From positions 361,196-425,195 of the forward strand of contig CH002024.1 in assembly GCA_000149265.1 (NCBI GenBank): a stretch of 64,000 bases of DNA. Direction: 5' to 3'. This DNA is from Ciona savignyi. Taxonomy: Eukaryota; Chordata; Ascidiacea; Phlebobranchia; Cionidae. The notes under the pieces are model-generated. The model saw nothing but the letters and a program-made list of their open reading frames with translations. It searched no databases and was not told the origin of the DNA. Below are positions 36,248-50,000 of this stretch, piece after piece. The number at the start of each line of letters is the position of its first letter. Within the stretch, counting starts at the first letter, position 1. Both the position numbers and the translations under genes were made by a program.

Positions 36248-37336
36248 TTAGGGAGAATCAAAGAAATGGGGCATTGTTGCATCATAGTAACCACCGGCTG
36301 CTTTGTGAAGTTCATCGATAATTGTTTGAAATCGAATTTGGTTGTTTTCATGATCAAGCGTTGACCAATTGGTCCAGTGGTGCTTACTCACTAGAAGAGA
36401 TACAACGTAAGCGTCGAATAAATACGGCCTTATATTGAGCCCACATGTTGACATTAGTACCCCCATCGGTAACCCCACCACCCCCGCCCCAAGTAACCCT
36501 GTGAGTATCATGCGGAATGGTCCCAACATAATGTTGTACAAAGCAAATGGGATCCCAGCACCAATGACATAATGCGTCACTGAATCTTGCATTCGGTACA
36601 CACACATGGTTTGCGAAACTGTGATAATGGAGCCGATAATGAAACCCGCTCTCCACCCCCATCGGAATGTGTACCTCGCGAACCCCCGAAAAAACGCGTT
36701 GTGTCTCGCCCGAATGGCTGATGATCGGTTGGCGTAGTAGTTTGACTTGTCGCCTGCGTCGTGGTCCTTTATATACTGCTTTCCATGTTCGTATGCCAAC
36801 CCGACTCCCACCATGAGAGCACTGATACCTGTTCCACCTTGCAACATTCGATTGTTGAAATTGTGCAGCAATTCACGTTTCTTGTACTCCCCAACAAAAT
36901 GCTTCGGGAAAAAAGAAATCTTTAGTCGTTCGAATCCTGATAATTTTTCCGCTCCCTTTGGCATCCCGATCACAAGATTGGTTGGAGGATACTCCTTATG
37001 AGCCAGCTCCTCAACACTCTCAGTTGACATCCATCTTGAGAAACAATCCTCGTTTGGCGACTTCACATTTAAAGAATCCCCAAAAATGTTGTGGATTATT
37101 TTAAATTTTTTCCGACTCATTTGGTTTAAACGTTCTCTCGCCACAAATCGGAAAAAATAGTTTCTCTCACATGACTGGAGACTAATTTCTTTGCTCAATT
37201 TCTTTCTCAAATCAACATTGCCTGAATGCCTTAAAGTGACGCAAACGCGTTTCAACTCATGGAGTTGATCATCGGTGAAATCATCAATGTTAAAACGATA
37301 ATTCTTTAAAGGATTGCAACCTTGCAACTTATACAT
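36248..37336 (-). CDS. TIMMDC1: complex I assembly factor TIMMDC1, mitochondrial
   Basis: Inner-membrane protein of the Tim17/22/23 fold that helps assemble the membrane arm of respiratory complex I. The frame is a single exon of 362 aa. The family core is at about 160-300: four hydrophobic segments at about 164-184, 228-246, 252-272 and 275-297, and the conserved block between the first two (RGFARYTFRWGWRAGF), followed by VYRMQDSVTHYVIGAG, which I recognise from vertebrate TIMMDC1. It is longer than the human protein (285 aa) because of a ~150-residue charged N-terminal part I cannot match. An acceptor-like tgttattttaag (AG at 37368-37369) lies 31 bases before the ATG with no obvious partner donor, so the mRNA may be trans-spliced or have a 5' UTR intron. 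It is divergent from SDHAF4, 1.3 kb apart. Confidence 0.92.
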   Translation of the reverse strand: MYKLQGCNPLKNYRFNIDDFTDDQLHELKRVCVTLRHSGNVDLRKKLSKEISLQSCERNYFFRFVARERLNQMSRKKFKIIHNIFGDSLNVKSPNEDCFSRWMSTESVEELAHKEYPPTNLVIGMPKGAEKLSGFERLKISFFPKHFVGEYKKRELLHNFNNRMLQGGTGISALMVGVGLAYEHGKQYIKDHDAGDKSNYYANRSSAIRARHNAFFRGFARYTFRWGWRAGFIIGSIITVSQTMCVYRMQDSVTHYVIGAGIPFALYNIMLGPFRMILTGLLGAGVVGLPMGVLMSTCGLNIRPYLFDAYVVSLLVSKHHWTNWSTLDHENNQIRFQTIIDELHKAAGGYYDATMPHFFDSP

Positions 37337-38674
37337 TCCGTCTCTGGTAGTTCTGGAAAATATGGGTCTTAAAATAACAAAATATTTACCACTATATATA
37401 TTTATGCCTCACAAATTTAATTATTGGAAAATGATATACAAGGAAAGAAACAGCAATAGACATAGGTAGTTATCGATCTCCCTAACAATTAGCTACTTCA
37501 GACAGCTATGGTGGAATTAAAAATATGAATACATGAAATTAAATTACCACAAAAATATAGTTGTATGTAGATACAATATTCATGTTTATCTCCTGGGCAA
37601 TTGTCAGCTTAGATTATAAACGTGTTTTACTGACTGTCGTTTTACAGTCCTTTTATATATAGGTTATTATTAAATAGTCCATTTGAATTCTTCTAAAACT
37701 GATTTAAACAACATTGCCTTAATACAACACAAACAAAACAAAAGACATTAAAAAACATATACAATATAGTCGATGAAAATATAAAGGTTGTAACCAAATG
37801 TTAATTTGAAATAAAATTGGTTTTAAGATAGGGAAGTTCCGTACTAAAATGTATTTATTGCAAAATTGTCGAAATTACTTTTTATAATACAATATCAAAA
37901 AATACTAAGACGCCCATTTAATTTTATGCATATCTACTGTGAAATTAAACAAAATCTAGTATCTACATGGCAGGTTCTAACGCAAAGTATCAACAACCGC
38001 ACGCTTTCACTCTAGCGTGACGAAACTCGTTGACCTTCCATTATATAGTATTTTTATGACTGTATATATCATTGACATAGTTCGTTTTGGCAACTGAACT
38101 GTGTGAAATAGGGGCAACACTAAAAGGAGGGAAACTGCTTACTTAATCGAAACTACATTTTACTCAGCACTAAACAGTAATCTCGACCGCAGAAGTAACT
38201 CAAACCCTCTGTTTAAAACTTAACTCTAATGCCCTTAGATTTTTATTTTAGCGTGTAGTTTCCTCCCTTTTAGTCGGTACCTCTAAATACTACAGGACCG
38301 CTTGGATCGCATGGAGCGCTTGAATCGCTTACTATACTTCGTAATTACAAAAGCCATGATATTATTGTTATGGTTGGGGTTAAAGTTAGTTCTGGGGTTA
38401 AGATTAGTGTTTGGGACAGGGTTAGAATTACTTTCCATAGCAATCTAAGTGATCCAAGCGGTCCTGTAGTATTTAGAGGCACCCCTTTTAGTTTCTCCCT
38501 AAACTATTTGTCAGACGATAAACTTTGATAGCGGGAAAGAATTCACAGTTGCTCGTGGGATAGTATTTGTGAAAGAGACTAGCAAGATTTTTTGAACAAG
38601 CAACCATTCAGCCGCAAACCCAGTGACCTACCCACAACAATTTGGATTTGTTTTAGAAATTAAACAAAGAAAAG
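37337..38674. promoter_or_regulatory. intergenic region between divergent TIMMDC1 and SDHAF4
   Basis: Shared upstream region of two genes transcribed away from each other. It contains a SINE tail fragment (about 37569-37615) and a MITE (38275-38482). No GC-rich promoter island or TATA arrangement could be assigned with confidence. Confidence 0.4.
38275..38482. mobile_element. MITE with 29-bp inverted repeats and 10-bp direct flanks
   Basis: Perfect 29-base inverted arms at 38280-38308 and 38451-38479 (core TACTACAGGACCGCTTGG). CCCTTTTAGT is repeated at 38265-38274 and 38483-38492, as a 10-bp target duplication. That length fits Mutator-like elements, but the assignment is inferred. Confidence 0.75.
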
Positions 38675-39679
38675 ATGTCTCGATTGATAATCCATAATTT
38701 GTTTTGTTTAAAACTCAAAACAGTTCCCCAAAAATTCATAATCCCTGTTGCTTATTATTCAAAAAAAGAAATTCCACCGAAACCCCCCAAGAAACCCATC
38801 ACTCCGAAAGGGAAGCTAGACGATGTGGAAAATTACAAAGGATCGAATGTGTTTGAATGTAAGTTTATATCTGGAACTGGTTGGCATTGCATAATATTAA
38901 ATCATAGGCGTGTTTTAAGTTATGTTGAATAGATGAAAATGTTAATTCTATTCTGACAGGTTAGAAAAATACATAGATGTTATTTGTGTGATACATCAAA
39001 GCAACACTCCACTTGCTACAGATATAAATGTTCGTAATATATTGTTAATATGTTGATGCTGTCTTAGTTAAACCCATTAATCCACCTAACAAACAAATGG
39101 GTCCAGGCAATGTCCGTAAAGTGCCTTGCCCATGAAGCAAGGACACAGCCGACTAGCTAGCGACCAGGTTCGTACCTGCAACCTTTTGATTGAAAGGCGA
39201 CGCATTTGTTTGTTAGGTTATATCAGTACCTTTAATTTACCGTACTATTTTGGTAAAATACAAATAATGTTTATTTGATATAACAATTGACCAAATTACC
39301 AAGCTTTTGTGTTGCAATTGCTAGCTGATGGATTAGTACGTTGCCTTTAAGACAAAGGGTTGCAGGTTCAAACTGGTTACTAGCTTGTCGACTGTGTCCT
39401 TGGTTAAGATACTTAGCAGAGTTCTACTAAACTGTAGAAATGTTTCAATCATATACAACATAACTGCAGTAGCTCTGGTAACCTTACAATGATCTTAGGT
39501 TGTCTGAACCAAAGTTTTCCCAACTATGGTGGTAAACACAAGTATATTTTATTTGTTGCTTCTACACAGCTTTCCCCAACAATGTAAATCCAAAAACTGG
39601 AGAAGTAAATGGTCCCAGGGGCCCAGAACCGACCCGGTATGGTGATTGGGAGCGCAAAGGAAGAGTGACCGACTTTTAA
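38675..39679 (+). CDS. SDHAF4: succinate dehydrogenase assembly factor 4, mitochondrial
   Basis: Small matrix chaperone that binds the flavinated SDHA subunit and promotes complex II assembly. Two exons: 38675-38858 (donor gtaagt) and 39570-39679 (acceptor ctacacag), joined in phase 1, giving 97 aa against about 108 in human. Residues 1-30 form a basic, Leu/Ile-rich presequence consistent with mitochondrial import. The conserved C terminus is complete ([18 protein letters not shown], then VTDF and stop), which is the family signature. An acceptor-like gatttgttttag ends 18 bases before the ATG, as at TIMMDC1 and kelch-like A. The intron (711 bases) contains two SINE pieces in opposite orientations. 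Confidence 0.95.
39071..39218 (-). repeat. SINE head in SDHAF4 intron
   Basis: Minus-orientation head and adjoining body (gactagctagcgaccagg, then caaccttttgattg). Confidence 0.7.
39322..39560 (+). repeat. diverged SINE in SDHAF4 intron
   Basis: Plus orientation. The head (aagggttgcaggttcaaac) and body (atacaacataactgcagtagc) are recognisable despite many changes. It ends against the exon 2 acceptor tract. Confidence 0.6.
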
Positions 39680-40018
39680 CTTTACATACTTTGGATAGTT
39701 TATTTAGTCTAACAGTCGATGTCTGAAAATGTTGTTTCTAAAAGTCAAAATATTTTCAAAGCATCGTAGCATCCTGATTCGTGACATTTTTCTCATTTTA
39801 CGATATAAATTTAACTTAAATTTACTGTCAACTTTAAAATGGGATATTATTTTTAATATCAGTGAATGGGAAATTAAGTTTTCAACACAATTCCTCGAAA
39901 ATTTTTATTTCGACAAACAAGTACAGGATGTTATATTTCTAAATTCAAAATTATGTTTTAAAATCTTCACTGGTAGTGCATGGTGTTGTGGGCTATTTAC
40001 CATTGTTCATAAGATTTT

Positions 40019-40024
40019 AATAAA
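40019..40024 (+). terminator. candidate SDHAF4 polyadenylation signal
   Basis: AATAAA 340 bases after the stop codon; no closer one was seen. Confidence 0.35.
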
Positions 40025-41323
<1,299 letters not shown>

Positions 41324-41578
41324 CCGGCCGGTTAGTCTGGGAGTTAAGTGTGTCGACCTTTAATCGAACGTGTCCTTACGCAAGGCACTTTACAGACATT
41401 GCTCGAACCCAGCAGATTAATGGGTTCTACCATATTAAAAGAACGTGTCTATCATATACAACACACTGCAATAGCTCTGATAACCCGACAGTGGGCACGA
41501 GGTAATCTGACGATCGCCCGTGTGTTAACCCCCTTGGTTTTCCCATTCACAGGGATAAACCTGAATATCCTATCCTAA
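41324..41578 (+). repeat. composite SINE, nearly full length
   Basis: Has the tRNA-like head (gccggttagtctgggagttaag), body and tail (ggataaacctgaatatcc). The B-box region is deleted: the sequence jumps from tttaatcgaa to cgtgtcc. Confidence 0.8.
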
Positions 41579-41926
41579 GTTTTAGCAAAATGTGTTCACG
41601 AAAATCCTTCGCACCAGCTTGCTTGACACCAATATTACCATCGGAAACAAAAGTAACATCAAACTTACAATCGGAAATTGAGGACAGCTCCAGCATTCAC
41701 CAACAAGGTTCTGCAATATATTTTATATTTGTGTTTACTTACATTAGATCCAACAAATAATTGTTCAACCATGGAGAATTAATTTCGTGATTTGGCAGGT
41801 CTGCCTGTTAGTGTGGGAAACATGAAATCGTGTTGCCAACATTTCTATTGTTGGCAACACCTCTAAGTCACATGCCATTACCATAGTTCCCATATACCGT
41901 ACCAGCTTTGAAGGGTTGGTATCTTT

Positions 41927-42001
41927 AATTGCTACAGGATCGCTTGGATCTCTTTGATGGTTGGTGTAAAGGTTAGGGTTCCAAGCAATCCTGTAGCAAT
42001 T
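41927..42001. repeat. short hairpin related to the 38.3-kb MITE
   Basis: Inverted arms 41927-41947 and 41981-42001 (AATTGCTACAGGATCGCTTGG with one mismatch). The core CTACAGGA.CGCTTGG is shared with the MITE at 38275-38482. Confidence 0.65.
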
Positions 42002-42361
42002 GGACGCAAAACTAAAAGGAAAACTGCTCATTAAAATTGAAAATTAGGATAAATGTAAGTGTTAGTGTAGCGCCTATAGTGGTTAAGATTAGGTTTGGGG
42101 TTAGTTTCCATAGGTTTAGAGAGCAGTTTCCCCTCTTCTTTTACTCTAGTATTACCTTAAATTTGGGTATTTTGTGCAAAACAATATCCTCATGACTTAC
42201 CCAAATAGTAACAAATCCGAAATCATCACTTAAGATTATTTTCAAGCTTTTTATTACAATTAAAATTTTGCAACTTAATCTAAAAATTAATTTTAATTAA
42301 ACTCAATTTGGGTCTGTCACCTTTTGTTGACTATAACTGAATAGAGAGCAACTCATACATG

Positions 42362-42640
42362 GAGAGGATAGGATATTTATGTTTATTGCCTTTAATGGGA
42401 AAACCAAGGGGGTTAATACGGGTAATCGTCAAATCACCTCGCGCCCACCGTCGGGTTACCAGAGCTATTACAGTGTGTTGTGTATGATTTACAAGTTCCT
42501 TCAATGTAGTAAAACCCATTAATCTGCTGGGTTCAGGCAATGTCTAATAAGTGTCTTGCCCAAGGTCCAAGGACACAACCGACTAGCTAGCGACCAGTTT
42601 CGTACCAGCAACCTTTTGACTGGAAGGTGTGGCACTAGGC
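42362..42640 (-). repeat. composite SINE, nearly full length
   Basis: Minus copy with intact tail and head, and a small internal duplication of ccaagg near 42565. Confidence 0.8.
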
Positions 42641-43059
42641 TAAAGATAATATATGTGTGTTGTACTATTGATAGTTTTCTATCCTTATCTAACACCAAGT
42701 TTATTAAAGAAGACAAAATAGGTTTGTTTTCAATTGCTTTTTGATACGAAATTTTTACAGTTTGGTCAAAACGACATCTAATACGATATAAAAATATTAG
42801 TGTTTGAAAAAACAATATATTTCTTTGGCTTTGGTTAACTAATTCATGTCAAAAAAGCAATTAAAAATCCCATTTGTCTGCGGCCTGTTTAAATAAATTT
42901 GGTCTATCTAACCAAATTAACATCTCTATGGCTCTTAGGTTTGGATATCTATGACTTGTATTTTACCAACGGGGTTATTATAATTTAGTGACACTGGCTA
43001 CTAAAATTGTTGTCACGTATCACGACTTCTGTTGGATAATTGGGGATCGAAATCCGTAT

Positions 43060-43430
43060 TTAAGGATTTATTCATGGTTATCGTCGAACAACTCGTGCCT
43101 ACAGTTGAGTTGGTTGATTTGGTCATTTATATCCTGGTGGGTGGGAATCCATATTGAAGAACATATCCACGGTCATCGTCGTACCCTGCACAGAGATCAC
43201 GTGGTTAGTATTGTCACCGATGTGAAATTCACTTTAAATCAATTATTTAAGCTCGCGGGGAACAACAAAAAATGTGTAGGAGGCATTACCACACGTGCAA
43301 TAGTCAGATCACCTCGCGCGCACCGTCGGGTTACCGTCTTACCGGAGATGTTGCAGTGCGTTGTGTATGATTCACACGTTCCTTCAATTTGGTGGAACCC
43401 AACATTTTACTGGTGCATTGTTTCCCATTA
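43060..43430. repeat. 109-bp repeat piece followed by SINE body
   Basis: 43060-43180 is a diverged ~109-bp unit in plus orientation (ttggtcatttatatcctggtgg). 43285-43420 is a minus SINE body. Together they account for the 148-codon ORF at 42988-43434, which is not a gene. Confidence 0.65.
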
Positions 43431-43914
43431 CTAACTAAATTACTGTACATGACTGATTGTTGAAATAATTTTATTAAGGCATCATTTAAAAGGCGAATGC
43501 AAGAGGCAAATTCAGAATTCCGGCTACACGAAGAATCAATAAAAATTGCGAAAAGAAAGTTATTTTTACACGTTGAAGATTTGTGCCTGGGGTACGGAAA
43601 ATAAAAACTACAGTGAAATATGATTTCTATGGTGGAATGGTATGCTGCGTCATGTGATCAAATCAACCAATCACGGCGAGGAGATTACTTGCAGAGACGG
43701 CGTGCGGAATAATCTGCCAAATAAGGAATCGATGAAATCTTAGTCACAATAAAGCCAATCTAAATGTAGATTTACATGACTTTCTATGTGTCATACACGT
43801 AATATATGCGTAGTAACTTAGAAATGTCGGCACAAGTTGTCCGACAATTACAGTGATAAACATTCCAACACTTCAAATTCTAATGGTTCTGTATGAATGG
43901 GGTCGCTTTTTAAT

Positions 43915-44030
43915 AATATTCAACACAATGCATTATCTCCGATAACCCGATGCTGGGCACAATGTATCTGACAATTGCAATGTGCTAATGCCCCCTCTTA
44001 TTTTCTATTCATGAACAAATAAGATTTCAC
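43915..44030 (+). repeat. decayed SINE body downstream of the P-Rex stop
   Basis: Plus orientation (gataacccgatgctgggcac). Confidence 0.55.
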
Positions 44031-44062
44031 GCTTTATAACTGTTCAATATAGATATATATAA

Positions 44063-47000
44063 TCATGAAAACATAGATATCACAAACTTTGGGGCGGATT
44101 TGACGGTTTTATCGCGAGCTTCCTGGTTCTTCTTCAAACAATAGGTTCTGGCCCCCAAGTGGCCCAACTGCAAGGCTGCTGAGGATAGTTGTCGAGGCGG
44201 TAACCCATGGCAACGAGCGAGGATGAGTGATTGTTCCAAACTACACGCCACGGTTGATCTGCAACGAGAACTTTATTTGTTTCGTTTTGGTGGTTGCTTT
44301 GGAGACCAAAGTTTACACAGGCTGTTTGTTTGCAGCTGTGAATGTAGGATATTTATATTTATTCCGGTGAATGGGAAAACCAATGGGAAACACACGGGCA
44401 ATCGTCAGATCACCTCGCGCCCACCGTCGGGTTACCGCAGTGTGTTGTATATGATATACACGTTCCTTCAATTTGGTAGAACCCATTAATCCGCTGGGTT
44501 CAGGCAATGTTCGTTAGTGCCTTGCACAAGGACACAACTGAAATACAAATAGAGATAAACTGGCTTCCCACCCACAAAGATATAAATGAACCAGCCATCC
44601 ACACACTGTAATAGCTCCAGCAACTCGACATTAAACAAACCAATGACATCACAATGCTTATGTTACCTGTGCACTCCATTGTTGCACATTATGACATGAC
44701 AACCACCCAATCGGTTGCAGAACTCCGCAGCCAGAGTGAGCACTCCAGCGCCACTAGTGGCCAGATGTGGCTTCCCGTGACGAGGCTTGACGTTGGACTC
44801 GAGCAACCCCATAATCTCGTCAAGTGCGTTAAGTGGCCGTGATAACTGTGAATTGAATTATGATGTCATTCAGGATATAATGAGGTTTATTTCAATATAC
44901 ACTTGAACAAAGGCCGAACAAAGGCAAGATTTAAAAAGTAAATATCGGGAAAATGCCACCGCTGGTTTAGAGGGGAGGTTTATTGTTTATACCGTGGATG
45001 TGTTAGATGCCGGAATATTGTTTAAATTTAAAACAATCACTAACAAAGGATTATTAGAATAAATTAAAATCTAAAGCCACATTGTCATCGTATCAGGATA
45101 GGATATTTATGTTTATCTTGGACAAAAGGGGGTTTAACACTTGGGCAATCGTCAGATTATATTGCGCCCACCGTCGGGTTACCGGAGTTAGTGCAGTGTG
45201 TTATGTATGATACACATGGTTCTTTAATTTAGTTTCAGGCTAACAACCAGTTTCGAACCCGCAACTCTTTAGCTAAAAGGCAGTCAACTGTCCCACCCCA
45301 ATATTCAGTCGGACGAATCAAACAAACTGTACCTGACTGATCAATAGCAACACACAACATCATCTATAACATCACATATTATGACATCACATATTATGAC
45401 ATCACATAATATGACATCCAATATTGTGACATCACATATTATGAAATTACATATTATGACATCACATATTATAACATCACAAATTATAACATCACATATT
45501 ATGACATCACATATTATGACATCACATATTATGAAATTACATATTATGACATCACATATTATAACATCACAAATTATAACATCACATATTATGACATCAC
45601 ATATTATAACATCACAAATTATAACATCACATATTATAACATCACATATTATGACATCACATATTATAACATCACATATTATGACATCACATATTATGAC
45701 ATCACATAATTTGACATGAAATATTATGACATCACATATTATAACATCACATATTATAACATCACATATTATGACATCACATATTATAACATCACAAATT
45801 ATAACATCACATATTATGACATCACATATTATGACATCATATAATTTGACATGAAATATTATGACACCACATATTATGACTTACTCCATGACATTATATA
45901 GGTACATATTATGACATCAGACATATATTATGACATCATACCCGATCCACGAGCACGGCACGAGCCTCAGTGTCCCTCGGGAGTTTTGATCGATCGAGGT
46001 GAAATGCACGGAATCGCTTGTAATAATTATACAACTTGGCAAGCGCTTTCTCATTGATGGAGTTATTGAACTCCTGCATGGTAACACCTTGCTCGTATAG
46101 CTGGTTGCCCAAGTCCTCCAGCCCTGTGTGCGGGATGTTTATGATCGGGGGTTTGAAAAGTGTATTTGGTACACTTAAAAGATTGAAGTCAGGAAGTGTA
46201 TTTGGATATTTGGACAACACAATGAATGTAAATTGCTCGTTTTTTCTCTATTATACAGTGTGTTCAATGAATCCAATGGATAAGTGGGTTCTCCCAAATT
46301 AAAGGAACGTGTGAGTCATATACATCACACTTCAATAGCTTCGGTAACCCGACGATGGGCGCGAGGTGATCTGACGATTGTCTGTGTGTTAACCCCCTTG
46401 GTTTTCCCATTCACGGGGATAAACATGATTATCCTATTCCAATGATGGGTTTAAACTTTTTTAGTTTTGCCATTTTATCCTCCTTACTTAACCTTAATAG
46501 TGCCATTCTCTAACGAATGAGGGTATACTAACTGAACTAACTGGATGGTTATTTAGTTTAGTTTAATTTAATTTTTGTTTCCATGATGAAAACATAAATC
46601 AGGACTTTAAAAAAAAGGGTTGGAAAACGGGAAAAAACGCAAAACGACAGTCGTTAGAACACGTCTAAAAACATGGAACATATATTAATCCATGTAAGCG
46701 CAAAAATGCAAGGAATGTTATCACATGGTCAATCGTATGATGCTGTTGGAATTTTAGTTTAACTCCACTGGGTCCAGGTGATGTCTACTAAGTTGCCTAC
46801 CCAATTATCCCAATAAATGGGAAAACCAACAGGTTAACACACAGGCAATCGTCAGATCACCTCTCACCCACTGTTGGGTTACCAGAGCTATTGCAGTGTG
46901 TTGTGTATGATTGAGACGTTTCAGTTTTAGTCCAACTTAAAAGGAAAGCCAGATATGACCGTTGCAAGTGAAAAGAGTTCACCAGCTATTAGCGAGTTTC

Positions 47001-50000
47001 GATCCCACAACCCATTGAGCCACAAACCCCAGCAGATCGAACCCACCATGGTTAAAGAGCATGGGAATAAGCTTCACTCCACCCCCTGCTTGCAGTCGAG
47101 GTGGCAGCTTGATGAAGACGTGTTTATCGAGGTGAAAGTAAACCTTCAACGCGCACCTGTTTCCCTCCATCGAGAACCCAACACCATTCACTATGATGTA
47201 ACAATTGATTAGTATGTCGTCATAATCGATTAGTATGCCGTCATAATCCATGGGTAAGCAGTTATATTCGATTAGAATGCCGTCATAATCGATTAGACGT
47301 TATAAAAAAACAGTTTTGTAGAGCAGTTGCAAGTCATTAAAATACGAGACCACAGCCACCCAACAACCGAACACAATTCAAACGGATATTGAAAATAGAT
47401 TAGTTGTACAAACTTAACGACAACAGAGATTAAGGCAACAATTAAAAGTCACAGGGACTATTTGGTATTCGGGTTAGAAAGTTAAAGTTTAAAACCAGAT
47501 GTTAGCCCTTTTAAATTTCAAAACCAAATACTACGCCATCTTAAATTTTAAAACCACACATTAAACAATGTCTTAACACACTATTCAGTTTATTTACACA
47601 CATGATATAATAATTTTCCAACAGACTGTTAGGAACATAAACCTCCCGATGAAAACATGGTTTAATAAATGAAAGAAATCAATGAAATCAGATGAAATCA
47701 ACTCACCATCGATTTGCCATGCTTGGTGTTGTGGCAGGTTAACATTGCAAGGACATTCTTTGAACATAAAATCAAATTATGACCAACATAAAAGTGGCGG
47801 GAAAATAAAATGATGATTAATTAAATTATTGCTGACTCACCATTTGGTTCCACTTGATCAGTTATGGCGCAGAAGTGGAAAGAAACTCGTTCAAGGTCAT
47901 TGATCCCAATGCAGCTATCTTCCAACATTGCATTTTCATCAGGCTTGGGGAATGGGCATTAGTTTAGTTTGGTCTATTTGTTTTTGCTCTTTTAAAAACA
48001 CTACAGGCAATTGAACTATAGAAAGAAAGGGGGAAATAAAAGAAAAATATGACATTTGTTATTGCATGAAAAAAAATTAGAACAATTTACAAAAAATAAA
48101 ATTAAAATTATACGGACATAGTTGTGAAACCCATAATTGGTTGCCAGTTAGCTCAGTTGGTAAGAACATCCGTATTGTGCTGACAGTTAAAAGGTTGTGG
48201 GATCGAAACTAGTCACTAGCTAGTCGTTTGTGTCCTTGGACAAGGCACTAAACAGAGATTGCCTGAACCCAGTGGATTAATGGGTTCTAGCAAATTGAAG
48301 AAACATGTGAATCATACACAACACACTGCAATAGCTCCGGTAACTCGGCGGTGGGTGCGAGGTGATCTGACGATTGCCTGTGTGTTAACCCCCTTGCGTT
48401 TCCCATACACAGGAATAAACATGAATATCCGATCCCATGTTTTAATTCAACAACGAGGTAATCTGGTGATTACTATTTACAGGTGTACAACAACAATGTA
48501 TATTGACTACACTTGTTCATTATTCAGTTCAATTTTCATTAAATCATTACTTAATCAATGTTGTGAATTGGTTAAAGCCAAAACCACAAGGCTTAGTAGC
48601 TAGACTAGGTATTGAACCAAGAACCTCCTTAATTTTCAGAATTTATTTGAAAACAGTGACTGATGACGCAATAAATCCACCACGCCAGGGAGCTATGAGC
48701 GAACACAGATGGACAATTATCTCAGTTCACCTACCATGTTAGGGTTGAGCATTGATTGGAACACAACGGCGGCTCCGATCGCAAGTGATTGCTCCAACCA
48801 TTTCTTGCTTGCCTCTTCCGAACGAACCCCATATGCCTGCGGCAGATAGCTCATATTATTTATAGATGTTTGGTCTTAATTAAATCTTGTTTGCTTAATA
48901 CTGTTCCTTTGCTTAGGTTTGGCGGCCGCGTTAGCTATATTTAGCAAATTGTATCCTTTTTATAATGACGTGATTTAACGACTGTTCAATTGCTGTTTTT
49001 TCCTATTCCTGTGTCGTGATTTTATTCGTTTGCCATTATTCAATACCGGGTCAAAAAAAGAATAAATTAACTGAACTAAACTAATCTATATTCGAAAAAA
49101 TAACCCCGTACAACTCCATGCATTACACTAGTACCTTCATGTTATTGAAGTTGCCGGCAATAGCGAATCTAAGTTGAGACGCAAATGAGGACACAGCAGC
49201 TACAAGGGCTTGACTGAACACTTTGTCTCTTCTGGATACCAACTTTGGGTCTGTGATGTCATCATTGATGATGTCATTATTGATGATGTCATTATTGTTG
49301 ATGCATACGATTACCATAATTCAATAAAACGGTTGCGGTGGGTCCATAGTAATGTCCAGACCAGGAAGGTAAGCCTCAAAAAGCCCATTACTCTACATAT
49401 AACAATATGATGTCATAGTCCATTATGACATAACAAATACCTTCATTGAGTAACACAGCAAGGACGAGTTGGGTTCGAACTTCGTTGACATGGCGATCTA
49501 CAGCTTCTATCAATGTGTTTATGACATCAGCAAATTGGTCTGTTCCCTCACACACAGACAATGCCATCTTTATTGAGTCATCACTAGTGCTGAAATGAAG
49601 ATATTGAATTTTTTTTATCAGCAGCTCTTTACCGCCTGCCGGTGGTGGTGACTGTTTAATGTTACTGATAATACAATTATATTATACCTGGTATGAAAAA
49701 TGTGCCAACCTATCCTAAAATTGAAAGAAACGTGTGAATCACACACAACACATTGCAATCGCTCTGATAACCCGACGGTTGGCGCAAGGTGATCAGACAT
49801 TTACCTGAGAAAAGACCATTTCTATGATTCCCATTCACAGAGATGTAATAACATGGTATATCCTAACAGGCCAATTAGATTATGATTTCTTCCAACCAAC
49901 AAACAACATGGTACAAATACCAGTTAAACTCACCTTGCGGTAAGTGCCTCGATTATCTTGTTGTATTTTTTATTTGGGGTGGTTTCCTGTGTGTTTTCGA

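Noticed and set aside
36384-36662. 92-codon minus-strand ORF inside TIMMDC1
   Set aside because: Alternative frame of the TIMMDC1 coding exon, which has clear homology in its own frame.
45381-45719. 112-codon MTSHIM ORF
   Set aside because: Product of the 15-bp repeat; the period is a multiple of three and the product has no domain.
48142-48220. tRNA gene
   Set aside because: The A and B boxes are present but the cloverleaf does not close and the sequence continues into a SINE body; it is a SINE head.
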